Source: Echinicola salinicaeni
GTDB lineage: Bacteria > Bacteroidota > Bacteroidia > Cytophagales > Cyclobacteriaceae
DNA length: 64,000 nt
Assembly: GCF_014280965.1 (NCBI RefSeq)
Contig: NZ_JACODZ010000008.1
Coordinates: 307,591-371,590, forward strand
Direction: 5' to 3'
In this document: in pieces, positions 1-8,235 of the stretch
Layout of the letters: each line of letters starts with the position of its first letter
Position numbering within the stretch: position 1 is the first letter of the stretch
Position numbers and translations under genes: made by a program
The notes under the pieces: model-generated
Databases searched by the model: none
The model's input: only the letters and a program-made list of their open reading frames with translations
Told to the model about the DNA's origin: nothing

Positions 1-287
1 TTGATGGCAAACTCTATATTCTGGAAAGTTGGCTGAAGGCTGATTTTTCCTTGGTAAAGGCCTGGAAGGGAGATACCGCAGGCAACCTTATCTATAAGGG
101 AACAGCCAGGAATTTCAATCCCATGATGGCTGCTGCGGGTGCCATCACCATCGCCGAGGTGGAAGAGCTGGTCCCTGCAGGTGAATTGGATCCCAATCAA
201 ATCCATACCCCAGGCATCTATGTGCAGCGCATATTCCAAGGTAAGGATTATGAAAAGCGGATAGAAAAAAGAACCGTAAGAGAATAG
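1..287 (+). CDS. scoA: 3-oxoacid CoA-transferase subunit A, C-terminal part
   Basis: This is the 3' end of a gene that begins before the window; the frame is open from base 3. The visible end carries a charged stretch with a glycine loop and finishes with the typical segment around IHTPGIYVQRIFQG. That segment is characteristic of the alpha subunit of succinyl-CoA/acetoacetate CoA-transferases. The subunit B gene follows 30 bp downstream on the same strand, which supports the call. Together they move CoA from succinyl-CoA to acetoacetate in the cytoplasm, feeding ketone bodies into the TCA cycle. An internal TTG at 51 is not a real start because the homologous protein continues upstream of it. 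Confidence 0.88.
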   Translation, partial: DGKLYILESWLKADFSLVKAWKGDTAGNLIYKGTARNFNPMMAAAGAITIAEVEELVPAGELDPNQIHTPGIYVQRIFQGKDYEKRIEKRTVRE

Positions 288-317
288 TTCATTTACCAGG
301 CTTTAACCCCAAACAGC

Positions 318-974
318 ATGCTCAGCAAAATTCAAATCGCACAACGCATTGCCAAAGAAATCAAAAACGGCCAATATATCAATCTAGGGATTGGAATTCC
401 TACCTTGGTGGCCAATTATATCCCTGATGACCTCGATGTGGTCCTACAATCAGAAAATGGCCTGCTGGGCATTGGCCCCTTCCCTACCGAAGATAATGTG
501 GATGCCGACCTGATCAATGCCGGTAAGCAGACCATCAGTATGGTGGATGGATCAGTACTTTTTAGTTCTGCCGAATCTTTCGGAATGATCCGTGGCGGGC
601 ATGTTCACCTGACCATTCTTGGGGCCATGGAAGTTTCCGAAAATGGGGATATTGCCAACTGGAAAATTCCCGGCAAAATGGTCAAAGGCATGGGCGGCGC
701 CATGGACCTAGTAGCCTCTGCAGAAAACATCATCGTGGCCATGCAACATTGCAGCAAAGATGGCAAATCGAAGCTATTGAAAAACTGCAGCCTGCCCATT
801 ACCGGCATCAACTGTGTCAAGAAGATCGTCACCGACTTGGCCTACTTGAAGGTGCTACCTGAGGGAGGTTTCAAACTGGTGGAAAGGGCTCCCGGAGTGA
901 GCGTAGAAGAAATTCGATCCAAAACAGAGGGTAGATTGGTGGTAGAAGGAGATATTCCTGAGATGGATTTATGA
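318..974 (+). CDS. scoB: 3-oxoacid CoA-transferase subunit B
   Basis: This 218-residue protein has the usual length for the beta subunit of the heterodimeric enzyme. Residues 43-51 read LQSENGLLG, which matches the family's active-site signature; Glu46 is the expected residue that forms the covalent glutamyl-CoA intermediate. The glycine-rich segment near residue 22 (NLGIGIPTLVA) is also typical. It follows the subunit A gene with a short gap and is surely co-transcribed. The related acetate/acetoacetate transferase AtoA is a possible alternative; the sequence alone does not fix the acyl donor. Confidence 0.92.
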   Translation: MLSKIQIAQRIAKEIKNGQYINLGIGIPTLVANYIPDDLDVVLQSENGLLGIGPFPTEDNVDADLINAGKQTISMVDGSVLFSSAESFGMIRGGHVHLTILGAMEVSENGDIANWKIPGKMVKGMGGAMDLVASAENIIVAMQHCSKDGKSKLLKNCSLPITGINCVKKIVTDLAYLKVLPEGGFKLVERAPGVSVEEIRSKTEGRLVVEGDIPEMDL

Positions 975-1351
975 TTTTGGCATCAAGCTCTTGCTTTGGT
1001 TCATTATACCGTTGAGGATACTAGAGTAACAATATAACCATCATTCTTTTGAGCCACCCTATCATTATTGGTAAATTACAATTATTTCTTAGATTTTATC
1101 CAAAAGGAAACGTATGTACTACTATTCCCCAAGGTATCCCCAAGACTGCTATAGGGGAAACGCAACTATTCAGTACCCTTCAAAATCTATAATTCCTATC
1201 GTTATATTGAATCAAAAAATAGAATAGGAAATGAAATCATTGAAAACCTATATTCATTTTATTGGGGTATATTGCTTACAGAAAAACAGTAACTTACCCC
1301 CCTTTACTGACCGATATACACGAAACTTGTGCTTAATACTGAAAGAAACAG
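975..1351. other. intergenic region with one copy of a diverged repeat
   Basis: No convincing reading frame is seen in these 377 bases. The part from 1085 to 1162 resembles, in reverse orientation, bases 4971-5047 (listed separately). The rest is AT-rich and probably holds the end of the sco operon and the promoter of rsgA. Confidence 0.5.
1085..1162 (+). repeat. diverged 77-78 bp repeat, copy 1
   Basis: Compared with the reverse complement of 4971-5047, the first 32 bases differ at only four positions (from TTTCTT to AAACGTATG). After the same 32-base gap, both copies end in CTATAGGGGAA(A)CG. The middle is diverged. Identity of both ends at equal spacing argues against chance. The origin is unknown. 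Confidence 0.5.
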
Positions 1352-2416
1352 ATGATTCTTGAGGATTTAGGATATGATTTAGAATTAGAAAACTACAGAA
1401 AAGATCAAAATCTTGATTCTTTTGGCCTGGGACGGGTTATCTCAGAGCATAAGGAAAGGTATGTTGTAAAAACACCTGAAAAAGAATATGATGGTGAAAT
1501 AATCGGAAACTTACGATTTACTGCACATCACAGATCTGATTTTCCTGCTGTTGGAGATTGGGTAGCAATATCTGAATATGACCATGATAAAGTGCTAATT
1601 CATGCTGTCTTTCCAAGAAAAACCATAATTGAAAGACAGGCAGTTGGGAAACAAGGAGAAAAACAGATTATCGCCACAAATATTGATTATGCGTTTATTG
1701 TCCAAGCAGTTGATAGAGACTTCAATATTAATAGAATTGAAAGATATTTAACTATTTGCCACACTTCACAAGTAAGTCCGATTATTGTTCTCAATAAAAT
1801 CGATTTGATAACTGACAATGAGTTATCAAAAGTGGTTAACAAAGTTAAAGAAAGAGTTAAAAAAGTTCCGATAATTCCCATAAGTAATGAGTCCCAAAAA
1901 GGGCTGATAAAACTCAATAAGATTATTGAAAAGGGCAAAACCTATTGTTTATTAGGCTCATCAGGCGTAGGTAAATCTACCTTATTGAACAATTTATCAG
2001 GAAGAGAGTCAATGAAAACCAATACAATTAGTGCTAGTACAAACAAAGGCCGGCACGTCACAAGTCATCGTGAACTAATTGTTCTAGAAAATGGCGGAAT
2101 TATTATTGACAATCCAGGAATGAGAGAAGTCGGAATTGCAGATTCAAAAGAAGGATTAGAAATTACCTTTAATGAAATCTTTGAACTTTCTAGGGACTGT
2201 AAATTTAAAGATTGTACGCATACTACTGAAGTTGATTGTGCAGTTTTAAAAGCGGTTGAAAGTGGAAAAATAGATAAACTATCCTATGAAAACTTTTTGA
2301 AAATGGAAAGAGAAAAGGAACACTTTGAATCAACAGTTGCTGAAAAACGCAAGAAAGACAAGGATTTTGGAAAAATGATTAAGAATTATAAAAAAAGTAA
2401 TCATAAAAAGCACTAA
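1352..2416 (+). CDS. rsgA: small ribosomal subunit biogenesis GTPase RsgA
   Basis: RsgA is a GTPase that binds the 30S subunit late in its assembly and checks the decoding site. The protein (354 aa) shows the circularly permuted GTPase order that defines the family: NKID (G4) at residues 148-151 comes before the P-loop LGSSGVGKST at 201-210 and the DNPG (G3) at 253-256. An N-terminal OB-fold region precedes it. A zinc motif follows with Cys283, Cys288, His290 and Cys296. The C-terminus is lysine-rich, as expected for RNA contact. The gene stands alone and no neighbour is functionally linked. Confidence is high because of the permuted motifs plus the zinc site. Confidence 0.96.
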   Translation: MILEDLGYDLELENYRKDQNLDSFGLGRVISEHKERYVVKTPEKEYDGEIIGNLRFTAHHRSDFPAVGDWVAISEYDHDKVLIHAVFPRKTIIERQAVGKQGEKQIIATNIDYAFIVQAVDRDFNINRIERYLTICHTSQVSPIIVLNKIDLITDNELSKVVNKVKERVKKVPIIPISNESQKGLIKLNKIIEKGKTYCLLGSSGVGKSTLLNNLSGRESMKTNTISASTNKGRHVTSHRELIVLENGGIIIDNPGMREVGIADSKEGLEITFNEIFELSRDCKFKDCTHTTEVDCAVLKAVESGKIDKLSYENFLKMEREKEHFESTVAEKRKKDKDFGKMIKNYKKSNHKKH

Positions 2417-2538
2417 GCGCAATACTAGGTGCCCATACTATCCAAAAACGGAAAACAAGCCGACCTGGCTTCTCCCAAGAGAAGGTGAATGAAAAATCAT
2501 TTACAAAACCCTTGGTAACGATATCAAAACCTATTCAG

Positions 2539-3351
2539 ATGAGAAGATTAATAGAATTGATTTTTATAAGTTTACTTTTTTACAATTGTTCAAATAAAAA
2601 AACTGAATTAGTACTGCTTGGCACCGTTCACGAAACGGTTCACAATTTCAATGCAGACAGTCTTTATAATATCTTGACGAAAATAAAGCCTGATCTGATA
2701 CTTTTTGAAGTTGATTCTTCCTTTTTCACTCAAGAATTCGAGTTTAAGAAAACTTGGGACAGTAATGAAAATATTGCCACCGTAAGGTATATGAACAACT
2801 TTGAGGTAGATGTAAGGCCATATGAATTTACAGGAAGGAACGAATACAGGATAAAAATAGGTTCCCGCCCCACAGATAGCAAAGCATATGAAATGCTGGA
2901 CAGTCTATATAGGAACAATCAGCTGGATGAACCAAACAAAAACATTTATCAAACCTTTCAAGCAGTAAATGATTCCCTCAATGCATTGGCCTATTTAGGT
3001 GTCCGAGCCTTTAACAATCCTAAAACGGATCAAATCGCTCAAAAAAGGCAAGAATATCAGTATAAACAGCTATTAAGCATAATGGCCAAATATCCGATTT
3101 TTTCTAATACCGATTACTTTAAAGATGATGGTGATAGCATCAGTTATTTTGAAGGATATAAAAGGGCTTCTGAATTTTGGGATTTAAGAAATCATACAAT
3201 GTCCAAGAACATTTTACACTTTATCAAAACCCAGGATTATAAGAAAATAGTTGTATTGAACGGCTTTTTCCACAGGTACTATTTGAACGCTTTAATTAAG
3301 CCTATGCAGGATGAATTGAATTTCACAATAAAAGAATTTTATGAATATTAA
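2539..3351 (+). CDS. TraB/Tiki-like lipoprotein of unknown function
   Basis: The frame is open from 2485, but the start at 2539 is preferred because it gives a proper lipoprotein signal: two arginines, a hydrophobic stretch, and Cys17 as the likely lipidated residue. The Asn just before that Cys is unusual, so the lipid anchor is probable rather than sure. Residues 24-33 (LVLLGTVHET) followed by KPDLILFEVD resemble the GTxH and PDxVxxELD motifs of the TraB/Tiki/ChaN-like superfamily. A late VLNGFFHRYY could be its third, His-bearing motif. Members include putative metalloproteases and haem-related proteins. The substrate is unknown and the family call is moderate. Confidence 0.6.
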   Translation: MRRLIELIFISLLFYNCSNKKTELVLLGTVHETVHNFNADSLYNILTKIKPDLILFEVDSSFFTQEFEFKKTWDSNENIATVRYMNNFEVDVRPYEFTGRNEYRIKIGSRPTDSKAYEMLDSLYRNNQLDEPNKNIYQTFQAVNDSLNALAYLGVRAFNNPKTDQIAQKRQEYQYKQLLSIMAKYPIFSNTDYFKDDGDSISYFEGYKRASEFWDLRNHTMSKNILHFIKTQDYKKIVVLNGFFHRYYLNALIKPMQDELNFTIKEFYEY

Positions 3352-3700
3352 ATTCAGCTATCAATAATGGCCGTAAGAATTTATTTTCACTAGGCCAAAA
3401 CTGGAAATACTCACAAATTTTCGACTTGATGTTTACTTCACAAGATAAGTGATAAATCAAAAATCTAAACATAAGCGAAAAACATAACCTGATAAATAGA
3501 AAGTCTTTTTAGTTATTTTTTTTCACTTTTTTCTCAATTGTGTGATATATTATATAATCAAACCTTAATCCACTGTATAAAAACCACTTACAAAACATCT
3601 AGTCAATATATATATATCCAGGACAAGTTAATTTGTCCCTAAGCCTTGTTCAAAGGCAAAGGGACAAATTGAAAGAGAAATAATAATTAAAGACAATACC
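3352..3700. other. intergenic region with alternative hairpins
   Basis: No gene is seen in these 349 bases. The stretch is AT-rich with an alternating TA run near 3607-3617. The last 80 bases hold the overlapping inverted repeats at 3621-3670 described separately. A promoter for the gene at 3701 is expected here but no clear TTTG/TAnnTTTG pair is visible. Confidence 0.5.
3621..3670 (+). promoter_or_regulatory. two mutually exclusive hairpins in the leader of the 3701 gene
   Basis: GGACAA at 3621-3626 can pair with TTGTCC at 3634-3639. The same second segment, as AATTTGTCCCT at 3630-3640, can instead pair perfectly over 11 bases with AGGGACAAATT at 3660-3670. The longer hairpin also contains a nested GCCTT/AAGGC stem. 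The structure ends 30 bp before the start codon. There is no T-run after it, so a plain terminator is unlikely. A leader switch or a protein-binding dyad are both possible. Confidence 0.4.
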
Positions 3701-4870
3701 ATGACACCTCCACATTCGAATTGCACCATTACTGTCCTCAAAAGAAATGCTTTGATTTACTGGATAACCCTCTTCCTAATATTATTTAGCCAGTTAAGCA
3801 TTGCCCAGCAAAAGAATAAAAAAAAGTCAGTCGGCCCGGCTGGAGGGGATATTGAAATATCCCCCATTGAGTTGAGAGTGACCATCAACGATTTCTTTTA
3901 CAAGTTCGAACGAACCATAACTGAGTCTGCAGACAGTATCATAAGGCTTGCCCCAAATCCATCCATTAAAAAGAACGCCTTAATTTGGAAAATGAATGCT
4001 ATTCCTGTTGCCAATGGTGCCATATTCAACAGTGATGCTTTTCTTGGCTATATAGATATGGCTGTATTTACCTACCAAATGAAACTGTATTTTGAAAAGG
4101 GTGCTGGCAAAGAGTTATTTGGCGATCATCAGCAGATAGCCCTACAGGCGCTGGATTTAATCTGGGAAGATTTACTGGATATCGGCCGGAACCTGGTACC
4201 CGATAATGATATTTCCGAGGGCACCCAGGTGGTCATAGATTTCGCCGAACAACATCCCATTACCAGCTTATACTTTGTCAGGCAATCTACCATTCCACTA
4301 ATGACCAAAATTCAAACTGTTGAGAAAGTTACCTTTAAAAAAATTGCCGAAGACATGTCCCAAAGTCTTGACGAATTGCGCTCTCAACTCAGTTCATATA
4401 TGGCCGTATTGCCGAAACAGGTGCGCTGGGAAACCGAGTTTTTAATCAATAACACATTGATCCATCCTGAATTAACCAGTCGCTATGACTCCATTGCCCA
4501 ACTCCTAGAGAGAACAGTATACTTAATAGAATCAAGCCCAGAATTAATTGAAAACCAACGCAAGGCATCTTTTGAAGACATTCGCAGTGAGCGAATGGCG
4601 GTTTTACAGGCCCTCCGTCAAGAGCGGGAAATCATCCTGGAAGAGATAAGAAAGGAAAGATCGATCGTATTAGCTGAATTATCCGAACAGTTATCCGTCC
4701 AAAGAGAAGCAAGTTTTAAGGATTTAACCTCCATGACCAATCAAAGCATTGAAATGACTTTTAACAATATGGAAAAATTAGTAGATAAACTCTTTTGGAG
4801 AACAGTCATAATGATTTCCATTTTGTTAGTGCTGGTATTTATTGGGGCTATCGTTTATAAAAAAATCTGA
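3701..4870 (+). CDS. exported, C-terminally membrane-anchored coiled-coil protein
   Basis: I do not recognise this 389-residue protein. It begins with a signal peptide that probably ends after SIAQ at about residue 35. A soluble helical region follows. Residues 297-329 contain three back-to-back 11-residue units (ERMAVLQALRQ, EREIILEEIRK, ERSIVLAELSE), a hendecad coiled coil. A single hydrophobic helix at about 368-386 anchors the C-terminus, followed by a short basic tail. This layout predicts a periplasmic domain on a stalk, held in the inner membrane from its C-terminal end. The stalk resembles those of sensor or chemotaxis-type receptors, but no signalling output domain exists. It is monocistronic, with a structured leader upstream. 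Confidence 0.75.
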   Translation: MTPPHSNCTITVLKRNALIYWITLFLILFSQLSIAQQKNKKKSVGPAGGDIEISPIELRVTINDFFYKFERTITESADSIIRLAPNPSIKKNALIWKMNAIPVANGAIFNSDAFLGYIDMAVFTYQMKLYFEKGAGKELFGDHQQIALQALDLIWEDLLDIGRNLVPDNDISEGTQVVIDFAEQHPITSLYFVRQSTIPLMTKIQTVEKVTFKKIAEDMSQSLDELRSQLSSYMAVLPKQVRWETEFLINNTLIHPELTSRYDSIAQLLERTVYLIESSPELIENQRKASFEDIRSERMAVLQALRQEREIILEEIRKERSIVLAELSEQLSVQREASFKDLTSMTNQSIEMTFNNMEKLVDKLFWRTVIMISILLVLVFIGAIVYKKI

Positions 4871-5380
4871 ACTTGAATACAAAGCCTCGTCCAATCTGAA
4901 ACCTTGGTCTATCCTTCCGGTACAGTAAATTTTCATTTCACATTGATAAATATTTAGGAGGCAAAGCAAACGTTCCCCTATAGATACGCCCAGTCCTCGT
5001 ATACCCCTAGTATACCATACGTTTACTTTTGGCTAAATTCCAAGAAAACATGGTACTTTTTGAATCTCAATAAATGACATAATTATTCCCTACGGAATAT
5101 GATCCAAGCGCCTCAATTGGGCCTGTTCGGCAATGATACTTCACCGCCTTTACCTCATATAGGGTGACAATTCCAATGAATCCTTAGCCAAGTCGTCTTT
5201 CCGATAATCAATAACTTAGGCTTCAAAATCAAAAACGATCAGATTATATCTCAAGAAATATAAAAACAGCAGTTTAACTGCATTAACAAAAATGAGTTTT
5301 ATAAATTTAGGTTTTATAAACAGCAATTAACAGTGGATTTAACCTGCTATTTTTCATAGAAAAAAAACCGTATACCATTT
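4871..5380. other. intergenic region with second copy of diverged repeat
   Basis: No gene is seen in these 510 bases. Bases 4971-5047 are the inverted partner of the repeat at 1085-1162. Within it GTATAC occurs twice around a 5-base spacer (near 4999-5015), making a small palindrome. The remainder is AT-rich with short direct repeats of TTTATAAA near 5290-5320. Confidence 0.5.
4971..5047 (-). repeat. diverged 77-78 bp repeat, copy 2 (inverted)
   Basis: This is the inverted counterpart of 1085-1162. Both ends are conserved and the 32-base central spacing is identical, although the central bases differ. The two copies flank a 3.8 kb block holding rsgA, the TraB-like gene and the coiled-coil gene. 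Confidence 0.5.
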
Positions 5381-5599
5381 ATGCTAGAAATCAGAACAAA
5401 TTGTGAAAACTATAATAAAGAACTGACCTATGATAGCATTGAAGCCATGATTTGTTCTTTTGAATGTACCTTTTGTGAGGACTGTGTAAATACTGTTTTA
5501 CAAAACCCTTGTCCAAATTGCGGAGGAGAATTTGAAAAACGGCCAATAAGACCATCCAACTTAATATCCCAATACCCTCAAACCGATAATTCCCAATGA
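5381..5599 (+). CDS. DUF1272 zinc-ribbon-like protein
   Basis: This 72-residue protein has seven cysteines, at positions 8, 25, 29, 32, 35, 44 and 47, arranged as CxxxCxxCxxC and a later CPNC. That pattern and the segment from CTFCEDCV to NPCPNCGGEF match the DUF1272 family of small proteins, which are assumed to bind zinc. No biochemical role is established. Its stop codon overlaps the start of the following acetyltransferase (ATGA), so the two are translationally coupled. Confidence 0.85.
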   Translation: MLEIRTNCENYNKELTYDSIEAMICSFECTFCEDCVNTVLQNPCPNCGGEFEKRPIRPSNLISQYPQTDNSQ

Positions 5600-6015
5600 A
5601 AAATGATTTTTTAATATCAACGGACACTGAACTTCTGGATACTGATTATATAGTGGATTATTTATCTAATCAATCCTATTGGGCAAAAGGGAGAAAGCCT
5701 AAACGAATTATAGATGCAATAAATCATTCCTTCTGTTTTGGTGTCTATCTGAACAATGAGCAAATCGGATTTGCCAGAGTTATAACTGATTTTGGAGTTT
5801 TCGCATGGATATCAGATTTATTTATTGACCCAAAATTCCAAGGAAAAGGCTATGGGAAAGCATTAATGAAAGAAATCTCCAAACATGAAAGTCTTCAATC
5901 CATATCCCGATGGGGGCTAAATACTTATGACGCACATGGATTATATGAGCAGTTCGGGTTTGAAAAAGTGGATAATCCTGATATTTATATGGAAAAACTG
6001 ATTAAGCAAGAATAA
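5596..6015 (+). CDS. GNAT family N-acetyltransferase
   Basis: The protein is 139 residues long, typical for a small GNAT enzyme that moves an acetyl group from acetyl-CoA to an amine. The acetyl-CoA binding motif A is visible as DPKFQGKGYGKALMKE around residues 78-93 (the Q/R-x-x-G-x-G/A pattern). The N-terminal half has the usual strands ending in GFARVITDFGVFAWISDLFID. The start overlaps the DUF1272 stop by four bases. The substrate is unknown; the closest look-alikes are annotated only as GNAT proteins. Confidence 0.88.
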   Translation: MKNDFLISTDTELLDTDYIVDYLSNQSYWAKGRKPKRIIDAINHSFCFGVYLNNEQIGFARVITDFGVFAWISDLFIDPKFQGKGYGKALMKEISKHESLQSISRWGLNTYDAHGLYEQFGFEKVDNPDIYMEKLIKQE

Positions 6016-6129
6016 GTAAGCTATACCTTTACCACGGTATCTACCCCAATCAACTGACTATATTTCTAGAAAAAAAGCAGGAACCTCACCTTTATACAAT
6101 GACTGTAAGTCATTACGGATCTATCAACA

Positions 6130-6999
6130 TTATCCCAATAGAAATGACAGGGCTGAATCTGCTATTTCTGATTTTTCATGTTTCGGTATGGCAAGCAAAA
6201 CATCTGTAGAAAATTTGTCATCCAAATCCAAAAAGGATAATTCTGGATAGTGATGACTCTTTTTTAAACTACTGGGAACAATAGAGATGCCCAATCCATT
6301 TCGTACCAATTGAATTATTGAATTTATATTATTGGACTCGTGAACAATATTAGGCTTAAATCCATATTGGGCACAAATCTCTATCAGATTATCATAATAT
6401 ACAGGAGCATAGTCTTTATTGAAAAACACAAAGACCTTATTTTTCAATAAGGACAAATCATCTCCCTCTTCTACCCTATCCATCTTATTATTAAAAACCA
6501 ATGAATAAGTATCTTTAAACCATAACTGGGAGGAAATTTTTATTGAAGATAAAGGGGCTCTAATTATACCCAAATCCAATTTACTTTGTTCTAAGGCCAA
6601 AATTTGCTTGCTGGTAGAGACTTCATAGAGTTTAATCTTTAAATAAGGATATTTATTAGTTAAAAACTGAACAAGCTTAGCAATATCATCTGAAAATGTG
6701 GAACTGATATAACCGATCCTGTACTCTCCATTGATATTCTCTGAAATTTTTCTGGTCTTCATCATTATCGCGTCCAAATCTTGCATTTGACTGATAATTT
6801 CTTCCCTAAAATATTTACCGGCTTCCGTTAAGGAAACTTTTTTATTGCTTCTCTCCAATAGCACAGCCCCTAACTCATTCTCAAGCTCCTTTATTTGCCT
6901 GCTCAAAGGTGGTTGGGAAATACAAAGCCTTTCTGATGCTTTGGTAAAATTCAGCTCTTCTGCTACTGCCAAAAAATATTTTAAGTGCCTTAACTCCAT
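6130..6999 (-). CDS. LysR family transcriptional regulator
   Basis: The 289-residue length and N-terminal winged helix-turn-helix (residues about 16-40, with FTKASERLCISQPPLSRQIK) are classic LysR features. The C-terminal two-lobed ligand-binding region follows, including GLGISIVPSS in the last third. It is transcribed divergently from the methyltransferase gene at 7092 across a 92-bp gap, the usual arrangement in which LysR proteins control the neighbour and themselves. The gap contains a 9-base inverted repeat (AAAAGTATT at 7011-7019 and AATACTTTT at 7062-7070) that could be the binding site. The ligand is unknown. Confidence 0.93.
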   Translation of the reverse strand: MELRHLKYFLAVAEELNFTKASERLCISQPPLSRQIKELENELGAVLLERSNKKVSLTEAGKYFREEIISQMQDLDAIMMKTRKISENINGEYRIGYISSTFSDDIAKLVQFLTNKYPYLKIKLYEVSTSKQILALEQSKLDLGIIRAPLSSIKISSQLWFKDTYSLVFNNKMDRVEEGDDLSLLKNKVFVFFNKDYAPVYYDNLIEICAQYGFKPNIVHESNNINSIIQLVRNGLGISIVPSSLKKSHHYPELSFLDLDDKFSTDVLLAIPKHEKSEIADSALSFLLG

Positions 7000-7063
7000 T
7001 TCTATACCTTAAAAGTATTATTATATGATAAAATAAGTCTTTTTAAATCTAACAAAAGCTAAA

Positions 7064-7071
7064 TACTTTTG
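7064..7071 (+). promoter_or_regulatory. Bacteroidota -7 element for the methyltransferase gene
   Basis: TACTTTTG matches the TAnnTTTG -7 consensus and lies 20 bp before the ATG at 7092. It overlaps the right arm of an inverted repeat in the LysR/methyltransferase intergenic region. The matching -33 TTTG is weak (T-run near 7040). Confidence 0.4.
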
Positions 7072-7091
7072 AAAGACAAAACCTTATAAAA

Positions 7092-7799
7092 ATGAATAAA
7101 TCAACAGTCAGTGAAATAAAAGAAAGATTTGATCATGAGGTAGAAAGATTTTCAAATCTTGATACCGGTCAAATATCCACCATTGATGCACAATTATCTC
7201 TTGAACTTTTAACTGAAGCTGCTAAAAGGATAAATCCTGAGGCCAAAAACTTATTGGATATTGGCTGTGGTGCAGGAAATTATAGTTTAAAAATGTTATC
7301 AAAAACACCTCATCTTAATTGCACATTGGTTGATCTAAGCAAAGTAATGTTAGATAGGGCTAAGGAAAGAGTTGCTGCAAAAACAAACAAATTGGTAGAA
7401 ACTATCCAAGGTGATATAAGAGTGATAAACCTTAAGGAAAATAGTTTTGACATCATACTAGCAGGTGCTGTCTTGCATCACTTAAGAGACGATGAGGACT
7501 GGGAAGTTACCTTCAAAAAATTATACCGTTTACTTAAACCTGGAGGATGTTTGATGATTTCAGACTTAATAACACAAGAAACCGATGCTATAAATAAATA
7601 CACCTGGGACCGGTATGGAGATTATTTAGAAAAGGTGGGTGGAAATGATTACAAAAACAGGGTTTTCGACTATATAGAAAAAGAAGACTCTCCCAGATCA
7701 ATGACATTTCAATTAGAACTAATGAAAAAGGTAGGATTTAGAAAGACCGAAATACTACACAAGAACATGTGTTTCGGAGCATTTGGTGGAATCAAATAA
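7092..7799 (+). CDS. class I SAM-dependent methyltransferase
   Basis: This 235-residue protein carries the Rossmann-type SAM-binding motif I as LLDIGCGAGNYS near residues 55-66. An acidic residue ends the next strand (CTLVDLS), and the motif IV/post-motif region reads FDIILAGAVLHHL. The later LKPGGCLMISDLI is the standard motif VI. It is divergent from the LysR regulator and probably controlled by it. The substrate cannot be told from the sequence; small-molecule methylation is the usual role of this group. Confidence 0.88.
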   Translation: MNKSTVSEIKERFDHEVERFSNLDTGQISTIDAQLSLELLTEAAKRINPEAKNLLDIGCGAGNYSLKMLSKTPHLNCTLVDLSKVMLDRAKERVAAKTNKLVETIQGDIRVINLKENSFDIILAGAVLHHLRDDEDWEVTFKKLYRLLKPGGCLMISDLITQETDAINKYTWDRYGDYLEKVGGNDYKNRVFDYIEKEDSPRSMTFQLELMKKVGFRKTEILHKNMCFGAFGGIK

Positions 7800-8235
7800 A
7801 AATCTATGTGATTATTCGTCAAGGTGCCAGTACCCAGAAATCCTTTGATGAAGTGGTCGAAAGCCTGTCTAACTGCTAGGTAGAACGAAGGATTGAAGAC
7901 CGAAGCAAGGATTGTTTTAGTTTAAACTATCTTTTAGAACTTCTTCTAACCTTAACTGACACAATTGCGGGCATACATAAAAATCTAATTTTCAAAAGCT
8001 TCAGATCCAGTAAATTTTCTAATCCAGGACAAAGTGATTATTAAAACTGCCTCGGGAAATTAATTTTCAAATCTGAAGGAAATATTTTATTTTAATTAAA
8101 GTATTTTGCCTCCCCAAAAGGGGAACACCACCTAAAATCAAACAATGATTGCGGTCATAGTTTTAGCAGATGGTACCCTGGGGATTTTTAGAACACAGTT
8201 ATAAACCAGAACCTCTACCCCTTAAACCTAAGAAA
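7800..8235. other. intergenic region with a possible gene remnant
   Basis: No intact gene is seen. Bases 7802-7879 read as an open, protein-like segment (IYVIIRQGASTQKSFDEVV, ending SNC and a stop) without a plausible start, which could be a leftover gene end. The rest is AT-rich. The frame of the methionine aminopeptidase extends back to 8170, but those codons do not look like its family. Confidence 0.35.

Noticed and set aside
6098..6114. AATGACT-GTA-AGTCATT hairpin as terminator between the acetyltransferase and LysR genes
   Set aside because: It is short and lacks a T-run on either side, so a terminator cannot be supported.
8170..8235. Longer N-terminus for methionine aminopeptidase
   Set aside because: The extra residues are proline-rich and unlike the family, which begins at the Met at 8236.
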